Translations under genes and position numbers: made by a program | Part shown: positions 43,331-52,032 of the stretch, piece by piece | Layout: every line of letters starts with the position of its first letter | Position numbering within the stretch: position 1 is the first letter of the stretch | Origin: Kushneria sinocarnis | Lineage (GTDB): Bacteria; Pseudomonadota; Gammaproteobacteria; Pseudomonadales; Halomonadaceae | Direction of reading: 5' to 3' | NCBI RefSeq assembly: GCF_003633775.1 | Contig: NZ_RBIN01000011.1 | Span: forward strand, 20,360-84,359 | DNA length: 64,000 nucleotides | The notes under the pieces: generated by a model | What the model was told of the DNA's origin: nothing | Databases searched by the model: none | The model's input: only the letters and a program-made list of their open reading frames with translations

Positions 43331-45463
43331 GTGAATCCGGTCAGGAAAACATTTCAGTACGGTGATCATAGTGTCACCCTCGAAACGGGGCGCATCGCCC
43401 GCCAGGCGACCGGTGCTGTACTGGTCACCGTGGACGAAACCGTGGTGCTGTGCACCGTGGTGGCGCGCAAGGACATCAAGCCCGGGCAGGATTTCTTCCC
43501 CCTGTCCGTGCACTACCAGGAAAAGACCTATTCGGTCGGCAAGATCCCCGGCGGTTTCTTCAAGCGCGAGGGTCGGCCCAGCGAGAAGGAAACCCTCACC
43601 TCGCGGCTGATTGATCGCCCGATCCGCCCGCTGTTCCCCAAGGGATTCATGAATGAAGTGCAGGTGGTCTGCACCGTGCTCTCCGCCGAGCGTAACCAGG
43701 ACCCGGACATTGCCGCCATGATCGGCACCTCCGCGGCCCTGACCATCTCCGGTGTGCCCTTTGCCGGGCCGATCGGTGCTGCCCGGGTGGGCTTCAGCGA
43801 AGAGCAGGGCTACTTCCTCAATCCGACCCAGGAGACGCTGGCCGGCTCCGAGCTCGACATGGTCGTGGCCGGTACCGAAAAGGCGGTGCTGATGGTCGAG
43901 TCGGAAGCCCGTGAGCTGACCGAGGACGAGATGCTCGGCGCCGTGCTCTTTGCCCACCAGGAGATGCAGACGGTCATCGGGGCGATCAACGAGTTCGCCG
44001 CCGAAGCCGGCAAGCCGAAGTGGGCCTGGCAGCCGCCCGAGGAGGATCAGTCCCTCAAGGCCGCGGTCAGCACGGCTGTCGGCAACCGGATCGGCGAGGC
44101 CTACCGGATCACCGACAAGATGGCCCGGCAGGATGCGCTGGCCGGCATCCGCAACGAGGTCATCGAGCAGCTGGCCGGGGGCGATGCGCCGCAGTACAGC
44201 GCCGACGAGGTCGGAAATGCGCTCAGCAAGCTCGAGAAGACCACCGTGCGTGAGCGCGTGCTGACAGGCGAGCCGCGCATCGATGGCCGCGACCACCGTA
44301 CGGTACGTGACCTGTCGGTCGAGGTGGGCGTGCTGCCGCGGACCCATGGTTCGGCAGTGTTCACCCGCGGCGAGACCCAGGCGATCGTGACCACCACGCT
44401 GGGGACAGCGCGTGATGCCCAGCTGGTCGAGGGCCTCGATGGCGAGCGGCACGACCGCTTCATGCTGCACTACAACTTTCCGCCCTACAGCGTGGGTGAG
44501 GCTGGCTTCATCGGCTCGCCCAAGCGTCGCGAGATCGGTCACGGTCGCCTGGCCAAGCGCGGTGTGGCGGCGATGGTGCCCTCGCATGACGACTTCCCGT
44601 ATTCCATCCGGGTCGTCTCGGAGATCACCGAATCCAACGGCTCGAGCTCGATGGCCTCGGTGTGTGGCACCTCGCTGTCGCTGATGGATGCCGGGGTGCC
44701 GCTCAAGGCGCCGGTCGCCGGTATCGCCATGGGACTGGTCAAGGAAGGCGACCGCTTCGCGGTGCTGACCGACATTCTCGGCGACGAGGATCACCTCGGC
44801 GACATGGACTTCAAGGTGGCCGGCAGTGCCAGCGGCATCACCGCGCTGCAGATGGACATCAAGATCGAGGGCATCAACGAGGAGATCATGGAGACCGCGC
44901 TCGGCCAGGCACTGGAAGCGCGCCAGCATATCCTCGGCGAGATGAACCGGGTGATCGGCGAGAGCCGCAGCGAAGTCGCCGAACATGCGCCGACCATGGT
45001 GCGCATCAAGATTGATTCCGAGAAGATCCGCGACGTGATCGGCAAGGGTGGCGCGACCATCCGGCAGATCTGTGATGACACCGGGGCCTCGATCGACATC
45101 GACGATGACGGCACCGTGCGCATCTATGCCGAAAGCCGCGAGGGCGCCCGCCAGGCCGTGGATACCGTCCAGGGTATCGTGGCCGAAGCGGAAATCGGCA
45201 AGCTCTATCGTGGCAAGGTGGTTCGCATTGCCGACTTCGGCGCCTTCGTCAACTTCATGCCCGGTACCGACGGGCTGGTGCACATTTCGCAGATCGTGCC
45301 CGAGCGGGTCAATGACGTGCGCGACTACCTCACCGAAGGGCAGGAGGTGACCGTCAAGGTACTCGATATCGACAATCGCGGGCGCATCAAGCTGACCCTC
45401 AAGGAGATCGGCGAGGAAGAGAAGGCGGCCTTCGAGGCCACGCTTGCCGATTCGACCGTCTGA
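43331..45463 (+). CDS. pnp: Polyribonucleotide nucleotidyltransferase (PNPase)
   Basis: Phosphorolytic 3'-5' exoribonuclease of the RNA degradosome. The 710 residues contain two RNase PH-like cores (the second with [24 protein letters not shown] and the catalytic DMDFKVAGS), a KH domain ([17 protein letters not shown]) and a C-terminal S1 domain ([20 protein letters not shown]). The start is GTG 43331, 6 bases after AAGGA; the longer frame from 43298 lacks homology. A hairpin terminator follows. Confidence 0.97.
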   Translation: MNPVRKTFQYGDHSVTLETGRIARQATGAVLVTVDETVVLCTVVARKDIKPGQDFFPLSVHYQEKTYSVGKIPGGFFKREGRPSEKETLTSRLIDRPIRPLFPKGFMNEVQVVCTVLSAERNQDPDIAAMIGTSAALTISGVPFAGPIGAARVGFSEEQGYFLNPTQETLAGSELDMVVAGTEKAVLMVESEARELTEDEMLGAVLFAHQEMQTVIGAINEFAAEAGKPKWAWQPPEEDQSLKAAVSTAVGNRIGEAYRITDKMARQDALAGIRNEVIEQLAGGDAPQYSADEVGNALSKLEKTTVRERVLTGEPRIDGRDHRTVRDLSVEVGVLPRTHGSAVFTRGETQAIVTTTLGTARDAQLVEGLDGERHDRFMLHYNFPPYSVGEAGFIGSPKRREIGHGRLAKRGVAAMVPSHDDFPYSIRVVSEITESNGSSSMASVCGTSLSLMDAGVPLKAPVAGIAMGLVKEGDRFAVLTDILGDEDHLGDMDFKVAGSASGITALQMDIKIEGINEEIMETALGQALEARQHILGEMNRVIGESRSEVAEHAPTMVRIKIDSEKIRDVIGKGGATIRQICDDTGASIDIDDDGTVRIYAESREGARQAVDTVQGIVAEAEIGKLYRGKVVRIADFGAFVNFMPGTDGLVHISQIVPERVNDVRDYLTEGQEVTVKVLDIDNRGRIKLTLKEIGEEEKAAFEATLADSTV

Positions 45464-45488
45464 GCTGCCGGTTGCCCGGTGGACTCGC

Positions 45489-45514
45489 AAAACCCCGCTC
45501 CGGCGGGGTTTTTT
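45489..45514 (+). terminator. Intrinsic terminator after pnp
   Basis: AACCCCGC and GCGGGGTT pair around TCCG, then TTTTC; the stem overlaps the end of the convergent GNAT gene and can serve both. Confidence 0.88.
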
Positions 45515-45981
45515 CATGGCATCTCGTCGGTCAGCAGGATCATCGGCTGGATGCCGCGCTCGTCGAGCGTGCCGCTCTCGATAAAGCCCAGCCGATGATA
45601 GAGCCGTCGTGCGGCATGGTTGTCATGAAAGACATTGAGGGTAATGCGCTGGGCCTGCAGCCGGTCCCGCGCCTCGTGAATCAGATGACGGCAGAGCTCC
45701 TCGCCGAGTCCCTGCCCGCGATGGCCGGGCGCCACCAGAATGCGAGCCAGATGGCAGCGGCGATGGGCCCTGAGCGAGATCTGGCCGAAGGCAAGCAGGT
45801 GGCCATCCCCGCTGAGTGCCCGGGAGCGCAACCAGGCGCCGTCGATCTCGCGCCACAGCCGGCGCTGTTCCAGCGGCCAGCTGAGCCCCGGGCCGGCCCA
45901 GTACTCAAGCTGCCGGGGTGAGTCGATCCAGTCGATCACCTGCGCCATGTCGTGCTGACGGGCGCGTCGCCATCGCTTCAT
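45514..45981 (-). CDS. GNAT-family N-acetyltransferase
   Basis: Predicted acetyltransferase of 155 residues. Motif A (ILVAPGHRGQGLGEELCRHLIHEARDRLQAQRITLNVFHDN) is clear around residue 80, followed by AARRLYHRLGFIESGTL, the classic C-terminal GNAT block. The basic N-terminus (MKRWRRARQHD) overlaps panC by four bases (ATGA), so it is coupled to the pantothenate genes; an acceptor cannot be predicted. ATG 45948 is an alternative start. Confidence 0.87.
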   Translation of the reverse strand: MKRWRRARQHDMAQVIDWIDSPRQLEYWAGPGLSWPLEQRRLWREIDGAWLRSRALSGDGHLLAFGQISLRAHRRCHLARILVAPGHRGQGLGEELCRHLIHEARDRLQAQRITLNVFHDNHAARRLYHRLGFIESGTLDERGIQPMILLTDEMP

Positions 45982-46829
45982 GCGTCAGCAAACAGCCGAC
46001 GGTTGTCGATCAGCCGGGTGTTACCCAGCCAGGCAGCCGCCAGCAGCACGGCCTCCCGGGAGGCGTGATCGACCACTTCAAGACTGAGGGCGTGGCGCAG
46101 CTCCAGGTATTCGGGAGCAAGGCCGGCAGCCTGCAGGGCACGTTGCCCTTCCGCCAGTACCGGCTCGATGCGCTCGCCGGCAGCGAGGCGGGCGGCCAGC
46201 TGCTCGAGCAGGCGCGGCAACTCGGCGGCGCGCTCGCGCTGCTGCGCATCGAGGTAGGCATTGCGCGAGGAGAGGGCCAGCGCATCATGGTCGCGCACCG
46301 TGGGCACGCCGACGATCTCGATGGGAAAGTGCTGATCGCGCACCAGCTTGCGGATCACCGCCAGCTGCTGGAAGTCCTTTTCGCCGAAGCAGGCCACATC
46401 GGGGCGGGTGATGTGAAACAGCAGGCTGATGACGGTGGCGACGCCATCAAAGTGGCCGGGCCGCTGGGCCCCACAGAGCCCGTCGGAGACCCCGGGGACA
46501 TGGACCCGGGTCAGATTGGTCTGCCCTTCGGGATAGAGGGTCTCCACCGAGGGGGCAAACAGGGCATCGCAATCCATGTCTTCAAGCTGGCGACGATCCT
46601 CTTCGAGGGTACGCGGGTAGCGCTCGAAATCCTCGTTCGGACCGAACTGCAGCGGATTGACGAAAATGGTGGCCACGACCCGGTCGGCGTGCCGACGGGC
46701 ACAGGCGACCAGTGCCAGATGGCCGCGATGCAGGCCGCCCATGGTGGGCACCAGCGCGATGCGCTCGCCGGCACGACGCCAGTGGCCGAGCTGCTGCTGG
46801 AGAGAAGCGATATCGTGGAAGGTTTGCAT
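45978..46829 (-). CDS. panC: Pantothenate synthetase
   Basis: Joins pantoate and beta-alanine via pantoyl-adenylate. The 283 residues show VPTMGGLHRGHLALV (HxGH motif) near residue 28, FVNPLQFGPNEDFERYPRT and the KMSKS-like ALSSRNAYLD near 185. The start at 46829 gives the usual N-terminus MQTFHDIASL; the longer frame adds 25 unrelated residues. It follows panB after 25 bases in the folK-panB-panC order seen in Pseudomonas. Confidence 0.96.
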   Translation of the reverse strand: MQTFHDIASLQQQLGHWRRAGERIALVPTMGGLHRGHLALVACARRHADRVVATIFVNPLQFGPNEDFERYPRTLEEDRRQLEDMDCDALFAPSVETLYPEGQTNLTRVHVPGVSDGLCGAQRPGHFDGVATVISLLFHITRPDVACFGEKDFQQLAVIRKLVRDQHFPIEIVGVPTVRDHDALALSSRNAYLDAQQRERAAELPRLLEQLAARLAAGERIEPVLAEGQRALQAAGLAPEYLELRHALSLEVVDHASREAVLLAAAWLGNTRLIDNRRLFADA

Positions 46830-46854
46830 GATGCTCGTTGTACGGAAACGAAGG

Positions 46855-47646
46855 TCAGAAGGAGTGTTCGGGGCCCGGAAAACTGCCTGCTGCCACGGCC
46901 TCATGATAGGCGCGAAAGGCCCCGGTCAGGCTGCCGCTCTCGGCGAGAAAGTCCCTGACGAAGCGCGGCGGCCGATGCCGGGTGGCGCCCAGCATGTCAT
47001 GCATGACCAGGATCTGCCCGTCGACCTGCGGGCCGGCGCCGATCCCGATGACCGGCACCGAGACGGCCGCGCGTACCCGCTGGCCCAGTTCGGCCGGGAC
47101 GCACTCCAGCAGGATGAGGGCCGCCCCGGCGGCTTCCAGCGTGACGGCGTCGTCGATCAGTTGCTGGGAGGCGGCGGCCTCCCTGCCCTGTACCCGATAG
47201 CCGCCCAGCGCGTGGACACTCTGTGGGCGCAGGCCGAGGTGGGCGCAGACCGGTACGCCACGGCGAACGAGCGCGCGGATGTCGTCCGCCAGCCAGCCCT
47301 CCCCCTCGAGCTTGACCAGCTGGGCACCGGCCCGCATCAGCTCTCCGGCGGCCTCCAGTGTCATGCCGGTGGTGGCATTGGCCATGAAGGGCAGATCGGC
47401 CATGATCAGGCTGTCGACGCCGGCACGGGCCACGCAGCGGGTGTGGTAGACCATGTCGGCGAGCGTGACCGGGAGTGTGCTGTCATGACCCTGCAGCACC
47501 ATGCCCAGGGAATCGCCCACCAGCAGCACTGCAATGCCGGCATCGGCGGCCAGCCCGGCCAGGGTGGCATCATAGGCCGTGAGACAGCTGAAGCGGGTGC
47601 CGCTGTCGCGATGGGCCTGCAGGGTCGCCAGGGTGATTGCGCTCAT
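46855..47646 (-). CDS. panB: 3-methyl-2-oxobutanoate hydroxymethyltransferase
   Basis: First committed step of pantothenate synthesis, making ketopantoate. The 263-residue TIM-barrel protein contains FSCLTAYDATLAGLAADAGI near residue 20, LLVGDSLGMVLQGHDSTLPV, VKLEGEG and the C-terminal IGIGAGPQVDGQILVMHDMLG. All metal- and folate-binding segments are present. It lies upstream of panC and downstream of folK on the same strand. Confidence 0.97.
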   Translation of the reverse strand: MSAITLATLQAHRDSGTRFSCLTAYDATLAGLAADAGIAVLLVGDSLGMVLQGHDSTLPVTLADMVYHTRCVARAGVDSLIMADLPFMANATTGMTLEAAGELMRAGAQLVKLEGEGWLADDIRALVRRGVPVCAHLGLRPQSVHALGGYRVQGREAAASQQLIDDAVTLEAAGAALILLECVPAELGQRVRAAVSVPVIGIGAGPQVDGQILVMHDMLGATRHRPPRFVRDFLAESGSLTGAFRAYHEAVAAGSFPGPEHSF

Positions 47647-47705
47647 GGGCGTGTCCGGTTAACCGAATGGGTAGGGCAAGCATAACAGCTTTCGCGGGTA
47701 CTGCT

Positions 47706-48191
47706 TCAATCCCCGGCTGGCAGGCGCTGTGGGTCACCATGCCGATGGGCGGCTGACAGGGCGCTGACGGCGGTAGCATCGGGGAGTTGCAGCTCAGGGG
47801 CGAGATCCGCCAGGGGCAGCAGGACAAAGCCGCGCGAGGTCATGTGCGGATGAGGCACGCTCAGACGCGGATGGACAATGCGGCGCTGGTGGTAGAGCAG
47901 CAGGTCCAGATCCAGCGTGCGTGGCCCCCAGTGGCGCTCGCGCACCCGGCGGTGGCGCTGCTCCAGCGCCTGCAGCTGATCCAGCAGGGCCAGCGGGGAC
48001 AGCGCCGTTTCGAACCGGGCCACGGCATTGATGAAATCCGGCTGATCCTGCGGGCCGACCGGGCGGCTACGGTAGAGGGGAGAGGCCTTGAAGTCGTGGA
48101 CGAGGGGCAGGGCCGCCAGCTCGACCAGCGCGCGCCGGACATGTTCGCGAGGCCGATCGAGATTGCTGCCCAGGCCGACGAAGACGGCCAT
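47706..48191 (-). CDS. folK: 2-amino-4-hydroxy-6-hydroxymethyldihydropteridine pyrophosphokinase
   Basis: Pyrophosphorylates the pterin substrate used by FolP. The 161 residues include VFVGLGSNLDRPREHVRRAL at the start, LYRSRPVGPQDQPDFINAV near residue 45, and the signature RHWGPRTLDLDLLLY near 90 with the metal-binding Asp pair. It starts 3 bases after pcnB ends, typical of the pcnB-folK pair, and supplies folP located 15 kb away. Confidence 0.96.
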   Translation of the reverse strand: MAVFVGLGSNLDRPREHVRRALVELAALPLVHDFKASPLYRSRPVGPQDQPDFINAVARFETALSPLALLDQLQALEQRHRRVRERHWGPRTLDLDLLLYHQRRIVHPRLSVPHPHMTSRGFVLLPLADLAPELQLPDATAVSALSAAHRHGDPQRLPAGD

Positions 48192-48194
48192 GGT

Positions 48195-49580
48195 TCAGCT
48201 GTCGTCCGAGGGGGGTGTCCGTCGGCGTCGACGGGGCGCCCGCCGGCGGCGCGGCTTGCCCCCGGGCGGCGGACCGCCGGTCTCCGGAAAGTCGTCCGCA
48301 TCCTCTTCCTGGGGGCCCTGCTGCAGCTGCTGGATCATGTCGCGCTGGGCTTCATCACCCAGATCCTGAAAGCGGGTCCACCATTCGCCCAGCCCGGGGG
48401 CCAGCTCGCCGGCCGTCTCGCGCAGCAGCAGGAAGTCATAGGCGGCACGGAAGCGGGGATGCTGCAGGGTGGTAAAGGCGCGCTTGCCCCGCCGGCGTGG
48501 CAGCCGGGCCTGCAGATCCCAGATCTCGCGCATCGGCATGCTGAAACGCTTGGGGATCGCCGTGTGCTGCAGCTGACGGCTGACCACCTGCTGGGTGGCC
48601 TGCTGCAGGGCGGGTACCGGCGGCATGTCGGCTTCCAGCGAGCGTGCGCTGGCCGCTACCGCGGGCCACAGCAGGGCCGCATAGAGAAAGGCCGGAGTGA
48701 CCGGCTTGTCGGCCCGGATGCGGTCATCGGTATTGGCCAGCGCCCGCTCGATCATGGGCTCGGCCCAGTCGAACTCCGCGAGACTTTCAGCGGCCCCGGG
48801 GAACAGCATGGCGAACAGGCCGTAATGCTGCAGCTGACGCCAGGTAGTCACCGCATGACCGCCCAGGAAAAGCTTCAGGACTTCCTCGAACAGCCGGGCC
48901 GGGGGGATCTGCAGCAGCAGCGGTGCCAGCTCATGGATCGGATCACCGGTGGCGGCGTCGATGGAGAAATCGAGCTTGGCGGCAAAGCGGACGGCCCGCA
49001 GCATCCGCACCGGATCCTCGCGATAGCGCACTTCCGGATCGCCGATCAGGCGCAGCCGGCGTGCTTCCAGATCCTCGAGGCCACCGGTCCAGTCATGGAT
49101 CGAGAAATCGCTGATGCTGTAGTAAAGGGCGTTGACCGTGAAGTCCCGCCGGATGGCATCCTCGTCGACACTGCCCCAGACATTGTCCCGCAGTAGCAGA
49201 CCGTCATCGGACTGGTGCGCCAGACTGTTGTCGTGGTCCTCGCCCGGGGTGCCGCGAAAGGTGGTCACCTCGATGATCTCGCGGCCGAAGCGGACATGCA
49301 CGATGCGAAACCGCCGGCCGATGACCCGGGCGTTGCGAAACAGCTGCCGGACCTGTTCCGGAGTGGCGCTGGTGGCAACATCAAAGTCCTTCGGGATGCT
49401 GCCCAGCAGGGAATCTCGTACACAGCCCCCGACAAGGTAGGCTTCAAAACCCGCCTGATCGAGACGGTAGAGAACCTTGAGCGCATTCTCGCTGAGCATC
49501 CGGCGGGAGATCGGATGCTCGTCACGGGGCAGCACATGTGGTGTCAAATGGGTGCCCTGTTGACCGGATGGGGTATTCAA
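48195..49580 (-). CDS. pcnB: Poly(A) polymerase I
   Basis: Adds poly(A) tails that mark RNA for decay, in concert with PNPase and Hfq. The 461 residues show LPRDEHPISRRMLSENALKVLYRL, the nucleotidyltransferase motif LVGGCVRDSLLGSIPKDFDVATSATP, the FRIVHVRFGREIIEVTTF strand and the RRDFTVNALYY block. The C-terminus is basic (RRRRAPRRRRRT region). The start is unclear: TTG 49580 keeps the conserved LPRDEHPISR segment but has no ribosome-binding site; GTG 49532 and ATG 49499 are alternatives. A CrcZ-like RNA ends 126 bases upstream. Confidence 0.94.
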   Translation of the reverse strand: MNTPSGQQGTHLTPHVLPRDEHPISRRMLSENALKVLYRLDQAGFEAYLVGGCVRDSLLGSIPKDFDVATSATPEQVRQLFRNARVIGRRFRIVHVRFGREIIEVTTFRGTPGEDHDNSLAHQSDDGLLLRDNVWGSVDEDAIRRDFTVNALYYSISDFSIHDWTGGLEDLEARRLRLIGDPEVRYREDPVRMLRAVRFAAKLDFSIDAATGDPIHELAPLLLQIPPARLFEEVLKLFLGGHAVTTWRQLQHYGLFAMLFPGAAESLAEFDWAEPMIERALANTDDRIRADKPVTPAFLYAALLWPAVAASARSLEADMPPVPALQQATQQVVSRQLQHTAIPKRFSMPMREIWDLQARLPRRRGKRAFTTLQHPRFRAAYDFLLLRETAGELAPGLGEWWTRFQDLGDEAQRDMIQQLQQGPQEEDADDFPETGGPPPGGKPRRRRAPRRRRRTPPSDDS

Positions 49581-49705
49581 ACGTGTCGCAGTGCCATGCA
49601 GAACGTACCGAAAATGAAAGCGTCATGCATCCTGGCGGATACATGCCAGCCGAGGCTCCAGTCTAGCCGAGCAGCCGGTGCAGGGAAAGTGTCGCCATGG
49701 ACAAT

Positions 49706-49735
49706 GAAAAGGGGAGGCACTCGGCCTCCCCGCAA
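49706..49735 (-). terminator. Intrinsic terminator of the CrcZ-like RNA
   Basis: On the minus strand GGGGAGGC and GCCTCCCC pair around CGAGT and are followed by TTTTC. No protein gene ends here, so it fits the 3' end of a non-coding transcript. Confidence 0.85.
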
Positions 49736-50175
49736 AACCTGTCTTGTCATGATTTTTTCGTGATGGCTCATCGCCCTGAATACGCAACGCGTCCGCAGTA
49801 ATGAAGCTGTTCGAACATCCCGGATCTTGTTGTTGTTGGCGCGATGTCCTGCGACCGCCTCGTATTCAAAACAACGGTTCAGCCACGACAGCAGTCGACC
49901 TGCCCTGTTCCGATTGTTGTTGTTGGTCGGAACCCTCCGAACGCTGACTGCTGTTGTTGTTACTGTTGTCGCAGCGTTCGGTGTCGCGTACTGCTTCCCT
50001 CCGGATGATTTGTTGTTGTTGTCATCCGGTGATACCCGGGCGATTGTTGTTGTTGGCGCCGGGGTAGCGGGTAAACCAACGGTGGCGTTCATTGTTCTTG
50101 TGATAGCCGTCCTGCAGCTTCGAGAGGCAATTGTTGTTGTTGGAGCCCCTCGAAGGAGCATGTTGTTTTTCTTGG
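49706..50175 (-). ncRNA. CrcZ-like small RNA with repeated Hfq/Crc-binding (AAC)n motifs
   Basis: Candidate RNA of about 470 bases, expected to titrate the Hfq-Crc translational repressor. CCAACAACAACAA occurs exactly at minus-strand positions 50143-50131, 50056-50044, 49926-49914 and 49839-49827. Close variants lie at 50021-50009 and about 49962-49952, and weaker ones at 50170-50161 and about 50099-50091. Several sit in hairpin loops: CCGGATGA/TCATCCGG (50001-50029), GTTCCGA/TCGGAAC (49907-49933), CGAACGCTG/CAGCGTTCG (49939-49980) and CTTCGAG/CTCGAAG (50118-50155). A sigma-54 promoter lies just upstream and a terminator at the end. In Pseudomonas, crcZ occupies the same place before pcnB-folK-panB-panC, but after cbrB, which is absent here. 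The name is by motif and position; expression is not shown. Confidence 0.78.
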
Positions 50176-50183
50176 TTTATCTA

Positions 50184-50200
50184 GAGCAGTACTCGTGCCA
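50184..50200 (-). promoter_or_regulatory. Sigma-54 promoter of the CrcZ-like RNA
   Basis: The minus strand reads TGGCACGAGTACTGCTC, matching TGGCACG-N4-TTGCT with one mismatch, with the invariant GG and GC separated by exactly 10 bases. Start of transcription is expected near 50175. Confidence 0.85.
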
Positions 50201-50223
50201 TTCTATAAAAATCGCTTTCAAAA

Positions 50224-50236
50224 CAATGATTTGATC
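50224..50236 (-). promoter_or_regulatory. IHF-like site upstream of the sigma-54 promoter
   Basis: GATCAA-ATCA-TTG on the minus strand matches WATCAA-N4-TTR with one mismatch, in an AT-rich stretch 25-50 bases upstream of the -24 box, where IHF bends DNA for enhancer-dependent promoters. Confidence 0.45.
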
Positions 50237-50298
50237 ATTTCAAGAGTTGCCGGTCAGCTCATCGGGTGCTGTGCTTGCGCGAAAGCGGGCTCCCTGAT

Positions 50299-50341
50299 GG
50301 TGCAATCTGGTGCACGTAATGATCAGTTGCGGTGCGTAACC
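50299..50341 (-). promoter_or_regulatory. Candidate enhancer (activator) sites for the CrcZ-like RNA
   Basis: GGTGCAAT (50299-50306), GGTGCACGTAA (50309-50319) and GGTGCGTAACC (50331-50341) form a repeated cluster 100-160 bases upstream of the sigma-54 promoter, the usual position for an AAA+ activator such as CbrB. The activator is inferred, not identified. Confidence 0.4.
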
Positions 50342-50404
50342 GATTCAGGGGTCATGGTACGCATCGCGGATGAAAAAGAAATGACGACCATGGTCGATAC
50401 CCGC

Positions 50405-51319
50405 TCATCGGCTGTCGTGTGAGCAGTCGTCGATCGGTCCGGGGGTGGGATAGTGCGCTGCCGAGCCGATGTTCTCGGCAGACCAGTGGGCCACGGCCCA
50501 GGCCAGCTGCCGCGCTACCGGAGCGCGGGCCAGTTCGTCAGCCGGGCGCTGCCCCAGGGCGGCCAGCGCCTGGTGCAGCAGTCGCCGGGGGGCCGCCCCT
50601 TCGAAGGGCAGGGCAGGCGCCAGGTTCTGCTTGGAGAGCTTCTGGCCGCTGGCGGTGACGATCAGTGGCAGATGAAGGTAACGCGGGGCGGGCAGCCCCA
50701 GGGCCAGCTGCAGATAGCGTTGCCATGGCGTGTTGTCGAGCAGATCGCTGCCACGCACGATATCGGTGATCTGCTGGGCGGCATCGTCGATTACCACCGC
50801 CAGCTGATAGGCCCAGATGCCGTCGCGGCGCCTGAGGATGACATCTCCCTGTTCGGCAAGTGGCCAGCGCTGGGTGCCGAGTCGCCGGTCCTGCCAGCTG
50901 ATCACGGAGGGGCCGGTATCGGTCCGCAGTCGCCAGGCAAGCTCCCGTTCGGGATGACAGGGGCCGGTTCGACACCAGCCGGGGTAGCGCCGATACCCCT
51001 GCAGCTCGCGCCGGGTACAGCTGCAGGGGTAGGCCACGCCCTGTTCGTGCAGTCGATCCAGGGCCTGCTGATAGGCGTCGTGGCGCTCGCTCTGGTGACA
51101 GACCGCCCCATCATGGTACAGACCGAAGGCTTCCAGCTGGCGCAGGATGGTATCAACGGCCCGGCGGGAGCTGCGTGGCGTATCGGTATCCTCGATTCGC
51201 AGCTGCCAGTGGCCGTTTACCGCACGGGCATCCAGCCAGCTGGCAAGCGCGGTCACCAGCGAGCCGAAATGCAGCGGTCCGGAGGGTGTCGGGGCAAAGC
51301 GGCCGGTATACCGGGGCAT
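50405..51319 (-). CDS. gluQ: Glutamyl-Q tRNA(Asp) synthetase
   Basis: Attaches glutamate to queuosine 34 of tRNA-Asp; a truncated GluRS paralogue without anticodon domain. The 304 residues show the HIGH-like FAPTPSGPLHFGSLVTALASW, IEDTDTPRS, a zinc-type Cys cluster (YPCSCTRRELQGYRRYPGWCRTGPC) and the KMSKS-like GQKLSKQN. The start is ATG 51319 or an ATG 2-4 codons earlier. dksA lies upstream on the same strand, as in E. coli and Pseudomonas. cbrA and cbrB, next in Pseudomonas, are not found here. Confidence 0.95.
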   Translation of the reverse strand: MPRYTGRFAPTPSGPLHFGSLVTALASWLDARAVNGHWQLRIEDTDTPRSSRRAVDTILRQLEAFGLYHDGAVCHQSERHDAYQQALDRLHEQGVAYPCSCTRRELQGYRRYPGWCRTGPCHPERELAWRLRTDTGPSVISWQDRRLGTQRWPLAEQGDVILRRRDGIWAYQLAVVIDDAAQQITDIVRGSDLLDNTPWQRYLQLALGLPAPRYLHLPLIVTASGQKLSKQNLAPALPFEGAAPRRLLHQALAALGQRPADELARAPVARQLAWAVAHWSAENIGSAAHYPTPGPIDDCSHDSR

Positions 51320-51364
51320 GATCATGACCACGGGGCCGGCACGGCGCCGCCGTGCCGGGAGGGT

Positions 51365-51802
51365 TCAGCTGCCGAGCTGCTTTTCCTTGAGCTCGGAGAG
51401 CGTCTTGCAATCGACGCAGAGGGTGGCCGTGGGCCGTGCCTCGAGGCGGCGAATGCCGATCTCGACGCCGCAGGCCTCGCAGAAGCCATAATCGTCCTCG
51501 TCGATGCGCTCGATGGTTTCGTTGATCTTTTTCAGCAGCTTGCGTTCCCGGTCGCGGGTGCGCAGTTCAAGGTTGAAACCCTCTTCCTGGGTGGCGCGGT
51601 CGGCGGGATCGGCATAATTGTTGGCCTCCTCCTGCAGATGCTGCACGGTGCGATCGACCTCTTCCATGAGCTCGCGCTTCCAGGCCAGCAGGATGTTGCG
51701 GAAGTGTGCCAGCTGCTGGTCGTTCATGTACTCTTCGTTCGGTTCCGGCTGATACGGAGTGAACTTTTCGAGTGCTTGCGGCTGCTGCTCGGCTACTGCC
51801 AT
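51365..51802 (-). CDS. dksA: RNA polymerase-binding transcription factor DksA
   Basis: Enters the RNA polymerase secondary channel and, with ppGpp, controls rRNA and amino-acid promoters. The 145 residues have a coiled coil (about 30-105, with the DPADRATQEE tip carrying the two acidic residues) and a C4 zinc finger (CEACG...CVDC). ATG 51802 gives the typical N-terminus; the longer frame adds 22 residues without homology. A GAGG site lies 5-8 bases upstream. Confidence 0.97.
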   Translation of the reverse strand: MAVAEQQPQALEKFTPYQPEPNEEYMNDQQLAHFRNILLAWKRELMEEVDRTVQHLQEEANNYADPADRATQEEGFNLELRTRDRERKLLKKINETIERIDEDDYGFCEACGVEIGIRRLEARPTATLCVDCKTLSELKEKQLGS

Positions 51803-52032
51803 GGGAGAGTGCCTCACTGATAATGTGACTACGTGACAGTACTGCGGAGCGATCCGGGAGACTGTCATTGAATCACGGCATCCTGATCAAGCGGGACGCC
51901 TGAAGGAGTGCTATTTAGCGAAAAGTCATCCCTTTTGCAACCTTCAATCCGTGCATGATGGTCGAATACCGCACTGTATCACGCCGGTTCGGCCCTGCAG
52001 ATCACCCTGCTGCACTACTACAGGAGCCAGGC

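Noticed and set aside
49827..50143. CRISPR array
   Set aside because: The repeats are only 13 bases, with unequal spacing from 35 to 87 bases and stems that differ each time; no cas genes are present.
49577..50161. Asn/Thr-rich reading frame on the minus strand through the AAC array
   Set aside because: Its low-complexity residues come only from the repeated (AAC)n motifs; there is no ribosome-binding site or domain, and the inverted repeats explain the sequence better as RNA.
49827..50234. Leu/Val-rich reading frame on the plus strand opposite the same array, resembling membrane segments
   Set aside because: It is the complement of the motifs (TTG and GTT codons) and has neither start signals nor family resemblance; sigma-54 promoter and terminator both point to the other strand.
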